Part shown: one piece after another, positions 1 to 7,251 of the stretch
Layout: the number at the start of each line of letters is the position of its first letter
How positions within the stretch are numbered: the first letter of the stretch is position 1
Assembly: GCA_017861355.1 (NCBI GenBank)
Contig: JAGFXQ010000045.1
Coordinates: 1 to 14,544 of the forward strand
Origin: Bacillota bacterium
GTDB taxonomy: Bacteria; Bacillota; Clostridia; Lachnospirales; Lachnospiraceae
Direction: 5' to 3'
DNA: 14,544 nucleotides
Notes under the pieces: model-generated
Seen by the model: the letters and a program-made list of their open reading frames with translations, nothing else
Database searches by the model: none
Told to the model about the DNA's origin: nothing
Made by a program: the position numbers and the translations under genes

Positions 1-30
1 TCTTATTTGGGATAACATTGTCAAATAAAA

Positions 31-113
31 ATCAATATGACAAAGTCATATAAAAATCAATATGACAAAGTCATATAAAAATCAATATGACAAAGTTATA
101 TAAAAATCAATTT
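31..113. repeat. Tandem array of 25-bp palindrome-bearing repeats
   Basis: Three consecutive 25-bp units begin at 31, 56 and 81; the third has one substitution (C to T at 97). A partial fourth unit begins at 106, and a degenerate copy can be aligned in register just before (about 10-30). Each unit carries a perfect inverted repeat, ATATGAC-AAA-GTCATAT (35-51, 60-76; the third at 85-101 has one mismatch), separated by an AT-rich spacer. The array stops a few bases before the tRNA promoter. It could be a set of operator-like sites, a series of small DNA or RNA hairpins, or a neutral minisatellite. The sequence does not decide between these. Confidence 0.85.
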
Positions 114-118
114 GATAC

Positions 119-147
119 TTGAAATAGTAATTCAATTGTGTTAGAAT
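119..147 (+). promoter_or_regulatory. Promoter of tRNA-Leu
   Basis: A -35 box TTGAAA (119-124) and a -10 box TAGAAT (142-147) are separated by 17 nt, with an extended -10 TG at 139-140. Predicted transcription start is near 154, about 11 nt ahead of the mature tRNA. This is a strong sigma-A-type promoter, as expected for a stable RNA gene. Confidence 0.75.
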
Positions 148-164
148 AAACCTCGTCACAAAAT

Positions 165-247
165 GCGGATGTGGCGGAATGGCAGACGCAGCAGACTCAA
201 AATCTGCCACATGTGAGTGTGTGAGGGTTCGAGTCCCTCCATCCGCA
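165..247 (+). tRNA. tRNA-Leu (anticodon CAA)
   Basis: The acceptor arms GCGGATG (165-171) and CATCCGC (240-246) pair perfectly, followed by discriminator A247. The anticodon arm GCAGA-CTCAAAA-TCTGC puts anticodon CAA at 198-200, which reads the leucine codon UUG. A long variable arm follows, as in class II tRNAs, and the T arm is GAGGG-TTCGAGT-CCCTC. The discriminator is followed by TCA and not CCA, so the 3' CCA is not encoded and must be added after processing. The gene is flanked by its own promoter and terminator and appears to be a single-tRNA unit. Confidence 0.97.
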
Positions 248-251
248 TCAG

Positions 252-285
252 ATCCTGTAAACCTTACGGTTTACAGGATTTTTTT
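252..285 (+). terminator. Intrinsic terminator of tRNA-Leu
   Basis: A perfect 12-bp stem (252-263 with 268-279) with a TTAC loop is followed by a run of seven T residues (279-285). It lies 5 nt past the tRNA discriminator base. Confidence 0.93.
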
Positions 286-419
286 ATGTATTCAGAAATT
301 ACATTCTATCAAATCAAAAGTCCTCGATGCATGCAAACATTTCGGATAACTATGTTATTATTGATCATTATATCTTAATTATACCCTCAATGCAATCTTA
401 CGAAAGAACAAAATGGAGG

Positions 420-655
420 GCTTTTTTATATAATAGGACGTAATTTCCTATTATGGTTCGGGTGTCAAAAGGCGAACCATATGTAAATTGATAAATATTT
501 GTGCATATATGTTCAGATGGCGAAGACCGGCCGATTGCGGATGTCTTATTCCGCATGAGGGAAAGGCGAGTCCAGATGAATATGTATGCATAAATATTTA
601 TCTCATTCTTCTTGGCCGCCTTTTGACACCCGGACACAATTATATAAAAAAAAGC
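420..655. repeat. Outer inverted repeat bounding the paired element
   Basis: GC-T6-ATATAAT at 420-434 is matched in inverted orientation by GC-T8-ATATAAT read from 655 down to 639. They differ only in T-run length. They lie outside the 19-bp arms at 456-474 and 617-635, so the block has two nested sets of inverted repeats. Each outer repeat contains a TATAAT hexamer pointing inward. This could mark the ends of a small non-autonomous element. The right copy also forms the T-tract of the NUDIX gene terminator, so chance is possible. No clear target-site duplication is visible. Confidence 0.45.
456..635 (+). ncRNA. Candidate structured RNA or hairpin element, unassigned
   Basis: The 180-nt block folds almost end to end. 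An outer helix pairs 456-474 with 617-635 (18 Watson-Crick pairs, one U-G). A roughly 10-by-10 internal loop follows. An inner helix pairs 490-514 with 578-602 (25 continuous pairs, three of them G-U). The apical region 515-577 holds a 6-bp hairpin, 536-541 with 550-555. All four non-Watson-Crick positions are G-U only if the plus strand is transcribed; on the minus strand they would be A-C mismatches. That favours a plus-strand RNA. A TATAAT lies at 429-434 but no matching -35 box is convincing, and no U-tract follows on the plus strand. I do not recognise a family. Alternatives are a decayed MITE or an orphan palindromic element. Confidence 0.45.
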
Positions 656-675
656 TGAATGCATTTGCATTCAGC
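646..675 (-). terminator. Intrinsic terminator of the NUDIX gene
   Basis: Read on the minus strand, a perfect 9-bp stem (675-667 with 662-654, GCTGAATGC arms) with a 4-nt loop is followed by eight T residues (653-646). It lies 18 nt downstream of the stop codon of the NUDIX gene. Confidence 0.92.
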
Positions 676-692
676 CTCTGATTAGATCGATG

Positions 693-1145
693 TTAAAAAT
701 ATTTCTTATTGCCCCATAGGTTACTTTTCTTCAAATCCATGTATTCATTGTAAGCTCGCTCTAATATCTGCTTTTCATTCGCGAATTTCAACATATGATA
801 CGCTTCATGATATTTGTAATAACCGGAGTCCATAAAAAACTCTTCTCTTTGTGGTTTGCTGTAATAGCTATCAGACATCATTAAATACCAATGAACATCC
901 TTTAATACTGTATTTTGTGGAGTGCTAAAAGAATATTGACTTTTTCCGATATATTTTATTATAGAAGCATTTGTTCCCGCTTCCTCCATCACTTCTCGGA
1001 TTGCTGTCTCTTTATATTCTTCCCCTTCTTCAACGGTTCCTTTCGGTAGCACCCACCCTTCATATTTATTCTTATAATTTTTATACAGTAATAAAATCTT
1101 TCCTCTGAATATAACTACACCACCACAGCTCGTTGCTTCTACCAT
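693..1145 (-). CDS. NUDIX hydrolase
   Basis: A small soluble pyrophosphohydrolase of the NUDIX superfamily, which cleaves nucleoside diphosphates linked to another moiety in a metal-dependent reaction. The 150-aa product carries a near-perfect Nudix box at residues 36-58: G36, E42, R50-E51-V52, E54-E55 and G57, preceded by WVLPKG. Only the final hydrophobic position is replaced, by Thr. The substrate cannot be read from the sequence; MutT-like, ADP-ribose or dinucleoside polyphosphate hydrolysis are all possible. The start is ATG at 1145, with AGGAGGA 6-7 nt upstream. A longer frame from 1208 is rejected because its ATG lies upstream of the predicted transcription start. The gene has its own promoter and terminator, so it is a single-gene unit behind the ftsW-PBP genes. 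Confidence 0.93.
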   Translation of the reverse strand: MVEATSCGGVVIFRGKILLLYKNYKNKYEGWVLPKGTVEEGEEYKETAIREVMEEAGTNASIIKYIGKSQYSFSTPQNTVLKDVHWYLMMSDSYYSKPQREEFFMDSGYYKYHEAYHMLKFANEKQILERAYNEYMDLKKSNLWGNKKYF

Positions 1146-1189
1146 CGCAATTCCTCCTGCTCTTTGGTGTACCATCTTATCTAGTAAGA

Positions 1190-1218
1190 AGTATACAACA
1201 ATATGCACAAGTTTTCAA
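1190..1218 (-). promoter_or_regulatory. Promoter of the NUDIX gene
   Basis: On the minus strand, TTGAAA (1218-1213) and TATACT (1195-1190) are separated by 17 nt. The predicted start near 1183 gives a leader of about 38 nt to the ATG at 1145. This promoter is the main reason for rejecting the upstream ATG at 1208. Confidence 0.75.
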
Positions 1219-1263
1219 CCTAAATTTATTGAAATACTACAAAGGGTACAAATTGTATATTTC

Positions 1264-1284
1264 AAAAAACTCGTCGAATTACGA
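1264..1284 (-). terminator. Weak terminator candidate after the PBP gene
   Basis: On the minus strand, a short hairpin (1284-1281 with 1274-1271, four base pairs, 6-nt loop) is followed by six T residues (1269-1264) just past the PBP stop codon. The stem is too short to be convincing alone. Some read-through into the NUDIX gene is likely. Confidence 0.3.
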
Positions 1285-1288
1285 TGAA

Positions 1289-2785
1289 CTATTTAAAATA
1301 CTCCTTAAATATCTTTCTGGCAATTGGAACGGCATATTCACTACCGGTTCCAACGTTCTCGACGATAATACTCACAACAATATCCGTATCCTTCTCCCTG
1401 TCAGGTGCAAAGCCTACAAACCAGGAATGTGCTTTTCCTTTCGAGTTATCTGCAGAACCGGTCTTTCCCGCCACTTCTACCGGAAGGTCCTCCAGCTTGG
1501 TCGCAGTACCGTCGGTTACCACCTGCCTCATCATATCAGAGATATAATCTGCTTCTTCGCCGCTCATCATTCTTCCGATTGTCTGAGAAGAATATTTCTT
1601 GACGGTCGCACCTTCCGCATTTTCAATATGATCCACGATATAAGGCTTCATCATTACACCCTCATTTGCTACAGAAGCGGTGATCATCGCGTTATGAAGT
1701 GGTGAGATCAGTGTATTCCCCTGTCCGATTGCTGTCTGCATCGCTTCCTTGGTACCGGATACCCCCTTCTGAAGAGTGAAGCTGCTGACATTACTGGCCA
1801 TGTTGACCGGAAGATTTTGATTAAAGAGAAAGCTGTCACACATTTCATAGAATTTAGCTATGTCAAGTCCTTTACCGATGTTAGCGAAGGAGGTATTGCA
1901 GGATTTGGCAAAGGATTTTGGCAAATCCACCTCGCCATGACTCCTATTATTATGACAATGAATGGTCATACCCTCGAAATCGATACTTCCGTCACAATCA
2001 TACTCATATTCCAGATATGCCATATTCTCACGCATATATTCCAATGCGGTTAATATCTTAAAGGTTGAACCGGGTGGATACAAGCCTTGAGTCGCACGGT
2101 TAAGCAAAGGTGCCTCTGTCTTCTCATCGGCCAACAGCTCCTCCCACTGATCATCCACTTTCCCCGGATCATAAGACGGTTTTGATGCCATCGCTAAGAT
2201 CTTACCGGTAGAAGCTTCCATTACGACTACAGCACCGCGATTGTCTCCCAGCGCATTATATGCAACCTCCTGAAGCTTTGAATCAAGTGTGGTTACCACA
2301 TTGTCTCCGGGACTTTTCTTCCCGGACAGGTCAGAATACATAACCTCAATGCTATTTATATTAGATGTTAACAGCCTGATATTCTCCGACTCCTCAATGC
2401 CGGTTTTACCCTTGGAATATCTTCCAATTGCATGGGCATAGACTTCGCCGTAAGGATATTCCCTAGTCTCGTTTCCATCCTTATCTACCACGGTTTGCGC
2501 TAATATTGCCCTGTCTGCCGAGAGTATCTGACCACGTACCACACGCTCGGACAGAACCTCCTGACGCTTGTTATATGCATTGTTAATCACATCATCGCTT
2601 TGGAACATGATATAATAGGAGAAGTAACCTGCCATCAGCACAAAGATTCCCAGAAAAATATAGATAATCTGAAAGATCGGCTTACGATACTCACTGGGTT
2701 CCACTTTGGTTTCAAAGGTCTCCTCCTTGGCGGCTGCAAACTCCTTCGTCTTCTTCCTTAATAATTTGATCCATCGATTGTTCAT
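1289..2785 (-). CDS. Class B penicillin-binding protein (transpeptidase)
   Basis: A membrane-anchored D,D-transpeptidase that cross-links peptidoglycan stem peptides outside the cell. The 498-aa protein has a basic cytoplasmic start, one membrane segment at about 37-59, a linker/dimerisation region and a C-terminal transpeptidase domain. The catalytic motifs are all present: S240-T-F-K243, S295-C-N297 and K441-T-G443. The length fits the short PbpA-type class B enzymes (about 490 aa) better than classical FtsI or MrdA (over 580 aa). The ATG at 2785 lies 4 nt after the ftsW stop, with GGAGGGT about 8 nt upstream inside the end of ftsW; the frame open to 2848 overlaps ftsW and is not needed. 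Translational coupling to the SEDS partner is likely. Whether it serves division, elongation or sporulation is not decided by the sequence. Confidence 0.95.
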   Translation of the reverse strand: MNNRWIKLLRKKTKEFAAAKEETFETKVEPSEYRKPIFQIIYIFLGIFVLMAGYFSYYIMFQSDDVINNAYNKRQEVLSERVVRGQILSADRAILAQTVVDKDGNETREYPYGEVYAHAIGRYSKGKTGIEESENIRLLTSNINSIEVMYSDLSGKKSPGDNVVTTLDSKLQEVAYNALGDNRGAVVVMEASTGKILAMASKPSYDPGKVDDQWEELLADEKTEAPLLNRATQGLYPPGSTFKILTALEYMRENMAYLEYEYDCDGSIDFEGMTIHCHNNRSHGEVDLPKSFAKSCNTSFANIGKGLDIAKFYEMCDSFLFNQNLPVNMASNVSSFTLQKGVSGTKEAMQTAIGQGNTLISPLHNAMITASVANEGVMMKPYIVDHIENAEGATVKKYSSQTIGRMMSGEEADYISDMMRQVVTDGTATKLEDLPVEVAGKTGSADNSKGKAHSWFVGFAPDREKDTDIVVSIIVENVGTGSEYAVPIARKIFKEYFK

Positions 2786-2789
2786 CTGT

Positions 2790-4124
2790 CTATACCCTCC
2801 CTGCTGCCTGTGTCTTCTTCTGAGAATTGCTCTTCTTCCCATTGACATAGACTCCTTGAAGTATCATAAACATGAGTACCATCGATAATGCAGAGCTTCC
2901 ACCGATACTGATCAGCGGTAAGGTAACTCCCGTGGAAGGGATGAATTTAATTACACCACCAATGGAAAGGATCACCTGGAAGGCAAACATTACTGCGAAA
3001 CCAATGGATATCAGGCGGTAGAAGATATCCTCCTGTTCCAGTGCAATATTTAGGAACATAACAAAACAGCTTGCATAGATCAAGATGATACATATTGCAA
3101 ACACACCACCAAGCTCTTCGGAAATAGCAGAGAATATAAAATCACTGTCCACGACCGGAATATCTGTGGGAAGTCCCCGATTGATCCCCATTCCAAACCA
3201 TCCGCCGGTACCTATGGCAAAGAGGGACTGGGTAATCTGATAACCTTCTTTATCAATGTACGAAAAGGGATCCCTCCAGGCCAGGACTCTGACTCTGACA
3301 TGACCAAATAATTGATAAGCTACAAAGGCCGCCAGACTTCCACCACTCAATCCTCCTAGTAGATAGAGAGGCTTTTCCGTAGCGGAATAAAGCATAAAGA
3401 TAAAAGTCACAAAGAAGATTAATGCACCACCTAGATCCTTCGATAGCACCAGAATGATCACTGTGACCCCGGCCATTGCTGAAATCAATAGAACCTGCTT
3501 AAAATTATGCCCTTTTCGGAGCAGGCTTGCGATACTCAGTACAAATAGCAGCTTAACAAACTCCGAAGGCTGTATACTGTTACCTGCTATCGTTATCCAG
3601 TTGGTTGCACCGAAATTCTTGGTCCCGAGGATTAACACAAGGATCAATAATACAATTCCGGCACCGCCATAAATTACTCCGTGCTCCTTCAAGGTACGGA
3701 AGCGCTGAATCACATAGGGTACGATAAGACAGATCAGAAAGGAAGCCCCAATGATAATCACCTGTCGGACTGCTTTATTAAAGGATAATCTTGTCTGAAT
3801 GATAAAACCAATTGCCAGAAGCATCAGCATATTACGCAGTAGCAATCTGGAAAGCTTCGGGTAAATGACCTGATACAGAACGAGTATCAGGATAAACAGG
3901 AGCACCTCTGCACCATATAAATACAAGATTAATTGATTCTGGCTTTGAAAATATAAGGTAAAGTATCCGGTAAAATGCATGAAAAAGATAATCACCGTCA
4001 GAATGGCATATATTTTATTCTGATGCTTCTTATTCTTAAAACGGAATACATTAAAGCTGTAGTAGGTGTATACTCCAATTAAAAAGATCATCATATATTT
4101 GATTAATTCTACAATCAGATTCAC
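2790..4124 (-). CDS. SEDS-family glycosyltransferase (FtsW/RodA/SpoVE)
   Basis: A polytopic membrane protein of the SEDS family, which polymerises lipid II into glycan strands together with a class B PBP; here that PBP follows 4 nt downstream. About ten hydrophobic segments are visible. Signature stretches are SKDLGGALIFF in mid-protein, WRDPF (its Asp, residue 285, matches the essential extracellular-loop Asp of RodA), ISEELGG, and TGVTLPLISIGGSSAL near the C-terminus. I chose GTG at 4124 (444 aa) because GGGAGGT (4137-4131) lies 7 nt upstream. That ribosome site is read as residues 2-3 if translation begins at the alternative ATG at 4139 (449 aa), which has only a poor site. A lone TATAAT (4164-4159) upstream, without a good -35 box, may be a weak internal promoter. 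FtsW, RodA and SpoVE cannot be separated here. Confidence 0.95.
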   Translation of the reverse strand: MNLIVELIKYMMIFLIGVYTYYSFNVFRFKNKKHQNKIYAILTVIIFFMHFTGYFTLYFQSQNQLILYLYGAEVLLFILILVLYQVIYPKLSRLLLRNMLMLLAIGFIIQTRLSFNKAVRQVIIIGASFLICLIVPYVIQRFRTLKEHGVIYGGAGIVLLILVLILGTKNFGATNWITIAGNSIQPSEFVKLLFVLSIASLLRKGHNFKQVLLISAMAGVTVIILVLSKDLGGALIFFVTFIFMLYSATEKPLYLLGGLSGGSLAAFVAYQLFGHVRVRVLAWRDPFSYIDKEGYQITQSLFAIGTGGWFGMGINRGLPTDIPVVDSDFIFSAISEELGGVFAICIILIYASCFVMFLNIALEQEDIFYRLISIGFAVMFAFQVILSIGGVIKFIPSTGVTLPLISIGGSSALSMVLMFMILQGVYVNGKKSNSQKKTQAAGRV

Positions 4125-4214
4125 AGCTACACCTCCCATTCCCTATCTTCTACAGATGATTATATAACGTGGCAACCTCGGCTCATCTACTTCAGTGATA
4201 CCGGTCCCGAGTGA

Positions 4215-6695
4215 TTATTCCACTCCCCGTTTGAAATGCCCTGTTGTATAATCGTTTAATTCCAGTTTAACTCTTTCTCCATCAAAGAACTCAAAAATAA
4301 AAGTACTCAATATCTTCTGCATCTCTTCCCCTGTCTCAAAGGTAAAATCCAGACGAAGATTCTCAGGACTTAAATCAGCAATTTCCTGACTGTACTTGAG
4401 CAATGACAAGGCTTGCCCGTTATAGATGATATTATAACAACTGTTGCAATTTGCCTGAACAAGAAAGCTTTTGCCAAGACGATCCACGAGATTCCCCGTA
4501 TTGCCTTTGCTGGATTTACGACAGCCGGTTGTACTCTCGTAAAGGCACTGGGCTGATATCATCACCGGCTGATAGCCATAGATGATAAGGTCACTATCTG
4601 TGACACCAAGAGTCTTAAGCTCCTGATAGTTCAACTCCACCGGGGCTGTGAAATGCTCAATACCCCATTCACTCAGCAGGCTCTTTGCTTCTATGTTATA
4701 TGTGTACATATTATAGTTTGTGATCAGCTTCTTCTGCTTCTCAATACTTCTTAACGATTGCAGCAGCTCTATTTCTTCAAAATTCTTGATAATAAAGCCG
4801 GTAAGTGATTCATCCTCTATTATTTCTAAAAGTTCCTTTTTTAACCTATCATATTGTGCCAATCGGCAAATATGTGGCAAAGACAGATAGAATTCTTTCC
4901 CGACTGCATTGACTTTCCGTGCATTAGTCCGGATTTCATCCCTTGAAAACCAATCATAATCAAGATAGATTGCACTAATCTGAGGTACTTGCAATGCTTG
5001 CTCCAGCTGCTCCTGTTTCTGAACAGAGACACAGAAACGATAAGCGCCTTCTTTCTCCGGATTATCCTTTCTGATTTCTGTCTCCCCCATAGATACTGCA
5101 TCTCTACGATACTTAGACGCAGTTGCCTCCATCAATAACCGGATTGCTTCCCGCCTAATCTCATTTAACCAGGCAACCGGGACGAAGATATTTTCTTCCA
5201 TATCTACCATTAGACGGTCAAAGTAATAGAATGTATCCCCGGTTTTCTCGATTGGTGCAATTAATTTTTCCCGAGTCATCGGTTGCTTCATTGCTGCCTG
5301 TACCACATCCTGATATGCAGTAACCTGAGTATCCTGATAGGACACCGTTAAGGCCAGGCGTTCTCCCACCTTTGCCGATAGCGTTCCCTCGATCGCCAGT
5401 TGACGGTTCTTGATTAGATAATCCGTCTCCAGTTGTTCCAGAAGTTTATTGTTCTTGGTTCGATATACCTTGTCTCCTACCTGAATATCTGCATTATAGT
5501 ATTTTTCCCGGTTATCTTTCACTTGTCCCTGTCTCTGCTCCGGTCGTCTGCCAACATTGGTCATCAGAATCTCTCCGGCATTATGAGCGTCCTTAACCGT
5601 GAATTCATAACCCTCTTCTTCACGATGTCTGATATCAAGTATATCCTGTGCATTGACCTCTTCCTGTAAAGCAATGGATACCGAGGTACCCTTAATCATC
5701 TTAACCTCACCAACATAGACACCACTGTGATTCGGTCGGTAAAGGCTCATCATACTCTTACCATGGTAGGACTTTCCATAGCCTTCCGAGAAGCCGCCGC
5801 GGTTATATACATCCTGCAGCTTTATCATATCATTGCGGAATTCCTCACTTTGAAGGTAATTCTCATAATACTCTTTTCCATTCTCAAGATACAGATCTGC
5901 ATAGCTTCGATATAACCCGGAGACTACAGCTGCATATTCCGGACGTTTCATTCTGCCTTCTATTTTGAAGGAATCGATGCCTGCCTCGATCATCTGAGGC
6001 AAAATTGCTAAGGTATTGATATCCTTGGGACTCAGCAGATATTTCTCACCAGTGGTGGACAGCTTCTTCTGGTCAGACGAATAGAACTCATAAGGCATAC
6101 GACAGGGTTGCGCGCATCTGCCTCGGTTACCGCTTCGTCCTCCGATCATACTGCTCATCAGACATTGTCCGGAATAGCAGTAGCACAGTGCACCATGAAC
6201 GAAAGTCTCAATCTCCAGATCACTGTTCTCGCGGATCGTCTTGATTTCTGCAAGACTAAGCTCTCTTGCTGTTACGAGACGAGTAACTCCATAGGGTTTC
6301 AGCAGATTAGCCCCTTGCGCCATCGTGAGTGTAGTCTGTGTACTTGCATGAATGGGTAAACCCGGGAAATGCTTATGAAGAAAATGCAGTACACCCATGT
6401 CTTGCACGATTACTGCGTCTAACCCCTGACGATAGAAGCATTCCAAAAAGCGATAAAGCTCCTTCGTACGCTCTTTCTCTTTCAATAGAGTGTTCACGGT
6501 TAAATAGAGTTTCTTATCTCTGATATGTGCTTCATCGATTGCCCGGAGTAAGGTGTCTTCATCCAGATTATTTGCGAAGGCTCTTGCCCCAAAGCTGCTG
6601 CCGCCGATATAAACCGCATCGCATCCGGCATTCATCGCCGCACGCATTCCTTCATATGATCCTGCCGGTGCAAGTATCTCAATCGTTCTTTTCAT
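4215..6695 (-). CDS. U32-family protein, probable RlhA-type RNA hydroxylation factor
   Basis: A large (826 aa) member of the family annotated as peptidase U32. The N-terminus MKRTIEILAPAGS and the GGSSFGARAFA stretch are typical. The family signature lies at about 167-201, FVHGALCYCYSGQC followed by GRSGNRGRCAQPCR, with Cys171, Cys178, Cys194 and Cys198. A second Cys-rich stretch occurs near the C-terminus (QANCNSCYNIIYNG). Characterised relatives in E. coli, RlhA and TrhP, are needed for hydroxylation of 23S rRNA or tRNA and not for proteolysis; the length and extra C-terminal region suggest the RlhA/DUF3656 type, but this is inference. The ATG at 6695 matches the family start; the frame can open four codons earlier at a TTG whose spacing to AAAGG is too short. 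It sits between zapA and ftsW, behind a terminator-like hairpin. Confidence 0.9.
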   Translation of the reverse strand: MKRTIEILAPAGSYEGMRAAMNAGCDAVYIGGSSFGARAFANNLDEDTLLRAIDEAHIRDKKLYLTVNTLLKEKERTKELYRFLECFYRQGLDAVIVQDMGVLHFLHKHFPGLPIHASTQTTLTMAQGANLLKPYGVTRLVTARELSLAEIKTIRENSDLEIETFVHGALCYCYSGQCLMSSMIGGRSGNRGRCAQPCRMPYEFYSSDQKKLSTTGEKYLLSPKDINTLAILPQMIEAGIDSFKIEGRMKRPEYAAVVSGLYRSYADLYLENGKEYYENYLQSEEFRNDMIKLQDVYNRGGFSEGYGKSYHGKSMMSLYRPNHSGVYVGEVKMIKGTSVSIALQEEVNAQDILDIRHREEEGYEFTVKDAHNAGEILMTNVGRRPEQRQGQVKDNREKYYNADIQVGDKVYRTKNNKLLEQLETDYLIKNRQLAIEGTLSAKVGERLALTVSYQDTQVTAYQDVVQAAMKQPMTREKLIAPIEKTGDTFYYFDRLMVDMEENIFVPVAWLNEIRREAIRLLMEATASKYRRDAVSMGETEIRKDNPEKEGAYRFCVSVQKQEQLEQALQVPQISAIYLDYDWFSRDEIRTNARKVNAVGKEFYLSLPHICRLAQYDRLKKELLEIIEDESLTGFIIKNFEEIELLQSLRSIEKQKKLITNYNMYTYNIEAKSLLSEWGIEHFTAPVELNYQELKTLGVTDSDLIIYGYQPVMISAQCLYESTTGCRKSSKGNTGNLVDRLGKSFLVQANCNSCYNIIYNGQALSLLKYSQEIADLSPENLRLDFTFETGEEMQKILSTFIFEFFDGERVKLELNDYTTGHFKRGVE

Positions 6696-6727
6696 TTTAT
6701 TAACCAAGCCTTTCTTATGTTCTGATT

Positions 6728-6798
6728 AAAAAAGCTGTCCCAAACACTCACCGGAACCATTCATCACTCCGGTTCCCGTTTGTTCCTTTGGACAGCTT
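6728..6798 (-). terminator. Long nested terminator/attenuator between zapA and the U32 gene
   Basis: On the minus strand, AAGCTGTCC (6798-6790) pairs perfectly with GGACAGCTT (6740-6732) and runs into a T-tract ending at 6728. Inside are nested complementary stretches CAAAC/GTTTG and GAACC/GGTTC, so the whole about 70-nt segment folds as one long interrupted hairpin. It begins just past the zapA stop and ends about 33 nt before the U32 start. It should end most ruvAB-zapA transcripts. Because no clear promoter fits in the remaining space, it may also act as an attenuator controlling read-through. Confidence 0.85.
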
Positions 6799-6806
6799 AT
6801 GTTGCA

Positions 6807-7226
6807 TTATGTTCTATTCTTTTTGTCATTCTCCGATAGCTCCGTCTCCATACGAACCATCTTCTTCTGAGCTTCATAGATCTCTTTTCTCAGTTCTTCG
6901 ATTTCCTTCTGAGCTGTTTCCAATTTCGTCTGAGTGGTGATCACCTCATGCTTTAATTCAAAGATTTCATTTCCCTTGGCTTCATTCTCTGTCTCAAGCT
7001 CTTTTATTTTAAATTTTGTTTTATAATAATCATCTGCAATATTAATCTGCATCAGTATGTTCTTCAAATCGGCATCCAGAAACTTATATGCATCCTTATT
7101 ACGAAATTCCGCATGTTTGCTGTTGATGTAGGAAGCTATTTTCTGCAAATATTCCTCGCTCTCGTATCCGCTTAATGTATATCGCTTATTATTAATGATA
7201 ACTTCAATATCGTGATACTTATTCAT
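6807..7226 (-). CDS. zapA: Cell division protein ZapA
   Basis: A small cytoplasmic FtsZ-associated protein that promotes bundling of FtsZ filaments at the division ring. The 139-aa product has the ZapA N-terminal domain (IEVIINNKRYTLSG, then the YLQKIASYIN helix) and the family DADLKNILMQINIADDYYK helix, followed by a long charged coiled coil from about 68 to 135, longer than in minimal ZapA proteins. The start is ATG at 7226; the GGGGGAAG upstream has a rather long spacing of about 11 nt. An in-frame TTG at 7244 would translate the ribosome site and is rejected. A strong promoter directly ahead allows transcription independent of ruvB. It lies next to a SEDS/PBP pair, consistent with a septum-synthesis neighbourhood. 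Confidence 0.93.
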   Translation of the reverse strand: MNKYHDIEVIINNKRYTLSGYESEEYLQKIASYINSKHAEFRNKDAYKFLDADLKNILMQINIADDYYKTKFKIKELETENEAKGNEIFELKHEVITTQTKLETAQKEIEELRKEIYEAQKKMVRMETELSENDKKNRT

Positions 7227-7251
7227 AGCTTTCGCTTCCCCCAATCGTTAA

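Noticed and set aside
31..113. CRISPR array
   Set aside because: The repeats are directly tandem with no unique spacers of 30 bp or more.
456..635. Retron msr-msd RNA
   Set aside because: The end-pairing arms and long inner hairpin resemble the retron layout, but no reverse transcriptase gene lies anywhere in the window and the downstream gene is on the other strand.
398..670. 90-aa minus-strand reading frame
   Set aside because: It runs through both arms of the long inverted repeat and into the NUDIX terminator, has no ribosome site and no recognisable protein features.
1133..1705. 190-aa plus-strand reading frame
   Set aside because: It is antisense to the PBP and NUDIX genes and is explained by their codon structure; it has no ribosome site.
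4140..4214. Terminator between the U32 gene and ftsW
   Set aside because: A CTCGG/CCGAG pairing can be drawn, but the stem is short with a large loop and no T-tract follows.
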